Below are positions 14,545 to 15,305 of a stretch of 15,305 bases of DNA, in pieces (position 1 is the stretch's first letter; every line of letters begins with the position of its first letter). This stretch comes from Pseudomonadota bacterium (GTDB lineage: Bacteria; Pseudomonadota; Alphaproteobacteria; UBA828; JAPUJA01). The position numbers and the translations under genes were made by a program. Where the stretch lies: NCBI GenBank assembly GCA_027296525.1, contig JAPUJA010000353.1, positions 1-15,305 of the forward strand. The letters are read 5' to 3'. Under the pieces are notes generated by a model that was not told where the DNA came from, searched no databases, and saw nothing but the letters and a program-made list of their open reading frames with translations.

Positions 14545-15231
14545 TTGAGCCGCAAGGCTTTCCGCGACGTCAAGGCTTACGTATTCGATGCCTACGGCAC
14601 TCTGTTCGACATCGGCTCCGCCGCCCAGCGCCTGAAGAAGGAGCTCGGCCGCAAGGCCAAGCCGCTGTCTGATCTGTGGCGCTCGAAGCAGCTCGAATAC
14701 ACCTGGCTTCGAAGCCTGATGGGCTGCCATGCGGACTTCTGGCGGGTCACGGGCGACGCGCTCGATTACGCGCTGGAGAGCCACGGCATCGAAGACACGG
14801 CGCTTCGCCGGCGGCTCATGAACACCTATCTCGAGCTCGGCGCCTATGACGACGTGCGCGAGGCCCTGACCAGGCTCAAGGCCGCTAAGAGACGAACGGC
14901 CATACTGTCGAACGGCTCGCCCAAGATGATCGAAACGGTGGTCCAAAAGTCCGGGCTCGCGCCCCTCCTGGACGAGGTGCTTTCGGTCGAGGAGGTCGCG
15001 ATCTACAAGCCCCACCCCATGGTCTATCGCCTCGCCGTCGAGCATTTGAACGCCGCGCCGGACGAGATCGCGTTCTTCTCGTCCAATCCCTGGGATGTGG
15101 CCGGAGCGAAACGCTTCGGTTTCCGGGTCGCCTGGGTCAACCGCTTCGGACAGACGCGCGAGCGCCTCCCCGACAAGGCGGACGCTGAAATCAAGAGCCT
15201 CGCGGAACTGCCGAAGCTCTTGGGAATCTAA
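14545..15231 (+). CDS. HAD hydrolase, L-2-haloacid dehalogenase type
   Basis: Haloacid dehalogenases of type II hydrolyse L-2-haloacids to D-2-hydroxyacids. In these 228 residues every key position of the Pseudomonas L-DEX enzyme is matched with a steady offset: nucleophile D15 (VFDAYGTLFD), R46, S122 (LSNGSP), K155 and Y161 (YKPHPMVY), then S179, N181 and D184 (SSNPWDVAGA). Type II dehalogenase activity is therefore a good inference, although the true substrate is not shown. The start is TTG at 14545, with AAGGGAG (14533-14539) 5 bases upstream. An out-of-frame ATG-GCT-TGA (14540-14548) overlaps the start. The gene follows slt by 63 bases; a GCGCGC hairpin (14508-14525) lies between, without a T-run. 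Confidence 0.9.
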   Translation: MSRKAFRDVKAYVFDAYGTLFDIGSAAQRLKKELGRKAKPLSDLWRSKQLEYTWLRSLMGCHADFWRVTGDALDYALESHGIEDTALRRRLMNTYLELGAYDDVREALTRLKAAKRRTAILSNGSPKMIETVVQKSGLAPLLDEVLSVEEVAIYKPHPMVYRLAVEHLNAAPDEIAFFSSNPWDVAGAKRFGFRVAWVNRFGQTRERLPDKADAEIKSLAELPKLLGI

Positions 15232-15244
15232 TCCGAAGGCGCGA

Positions 15245-15305
15245 ATGGAAGGGGTGCGTGAGCTTCCGTACCGCGAGCGCTTCGTGCGCTCGATGGATGG
15301 CCTGG
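15245..15305 (+). CDS. N-terminus of an unidentified protein (3' end outside window)
   Basis: An ATG at 15245 with GAAGG (15235-15239) 5 bases upstream opens a frame that runs off the window. The 20 visible residues are MEGVRELPYRERFVRSMDGL. It starts 13 bases after the dehalogenase stop, so cotranscription is likely. The form YRERFVRSMDGL is reminiscent of the beginning of alpha/beta hydrolases, but 20 residues are too few to assign a family. Confidence 0.5.
   Translation, partial: MEGVRELPYRERFVRSMDGL

Noticed and set aside
12328..15045. 905-codon open frame on the minus strand across slt and the dehalogenase gene
   Set aside because: It is antisense to two genes with complete family motifs, signal peptide and ribosome-binding sites. 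Long antisense frames are expected in GC-rich coding DNA, and its translation shows no recognisable domain.

Overview
The window is GC-rich chromosomal DNA, densely coding, from what looks like an alphaproteobacterium. The case rests on gene order: folK, rpoZ, rsh, pdxJ, acpS, lepB, rnc and era on one strand, and dapA-smpB divergent from a soluble lytic transglycosylase, with a NYN-domain gene beside rpoZ. These are familiar alphaproteobacterial arrangements. The order and GC level would fit a Rhodospirillales-like lineage, but I cannot fix the genus.

Layout, left to right. Positions 1-405 hold the 3' end of an unrecognised plus-strand gene. A 177-base convergent gap with palindromes follows. 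Positions 583-8417 are a minus-strand block, read right to left: folK, rpoZ (omega), rsh ((p)ppGpp synthetase/hydrolase), a DUF2062 membrane protein, pdxJ, acpS, lepB, rnc, era. Several junctions are overlapped or nearly so (pdxJ/acpS share GTGA, lepB/rnc share TAGTG, rnc/era overlap by 26 bases), which suggests a translationally coupled operon. A divergent gap (8418-8611) precedes a plus-strand pair: a NYN-domain putative nuclease and a family-5-type uracil-DNA glycosylase. Convergent to these is a minus-strand group, dapA-smpB-methyltransferase. A back-to-back promoter region (12320-12483) separates dapA from the plus-strand genes: a periplasmic Slt-type transglycosylase, an L-2-haloacid-dehalogenase-type HAD enzyme, and the first 20 codons of another gene.

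Functionally this is mostly core housekeeping: RNA polymerase and the stringent response (rpoZ, rsh), cofactors (folK for folate, pdxJ for PLP, acpS for acyl carrier protein activation), protein export (lepB), RNA processing and ribosome assembly (rnc, era), ribosome rescue (smpB), DAP/lysine synthesis and wall turnover (dapA, slt). The accessory genes are the methyltransferase, the HAD dehalogenase and the left-edge unknown.

I did not find a new defence or mobile system: no CRISPR, transposase, integrase, tRNA or rRNA is visible. The points most worth a second look are a perfect-period 30-base tandem repeat that lengthens the acidic tail of omega, an Asn at a metal-binding Asp position of RNase III, a methyltransferase without the usual catalytic His, and a palindromic element that overlaps the stop codon of the left-edge gene.
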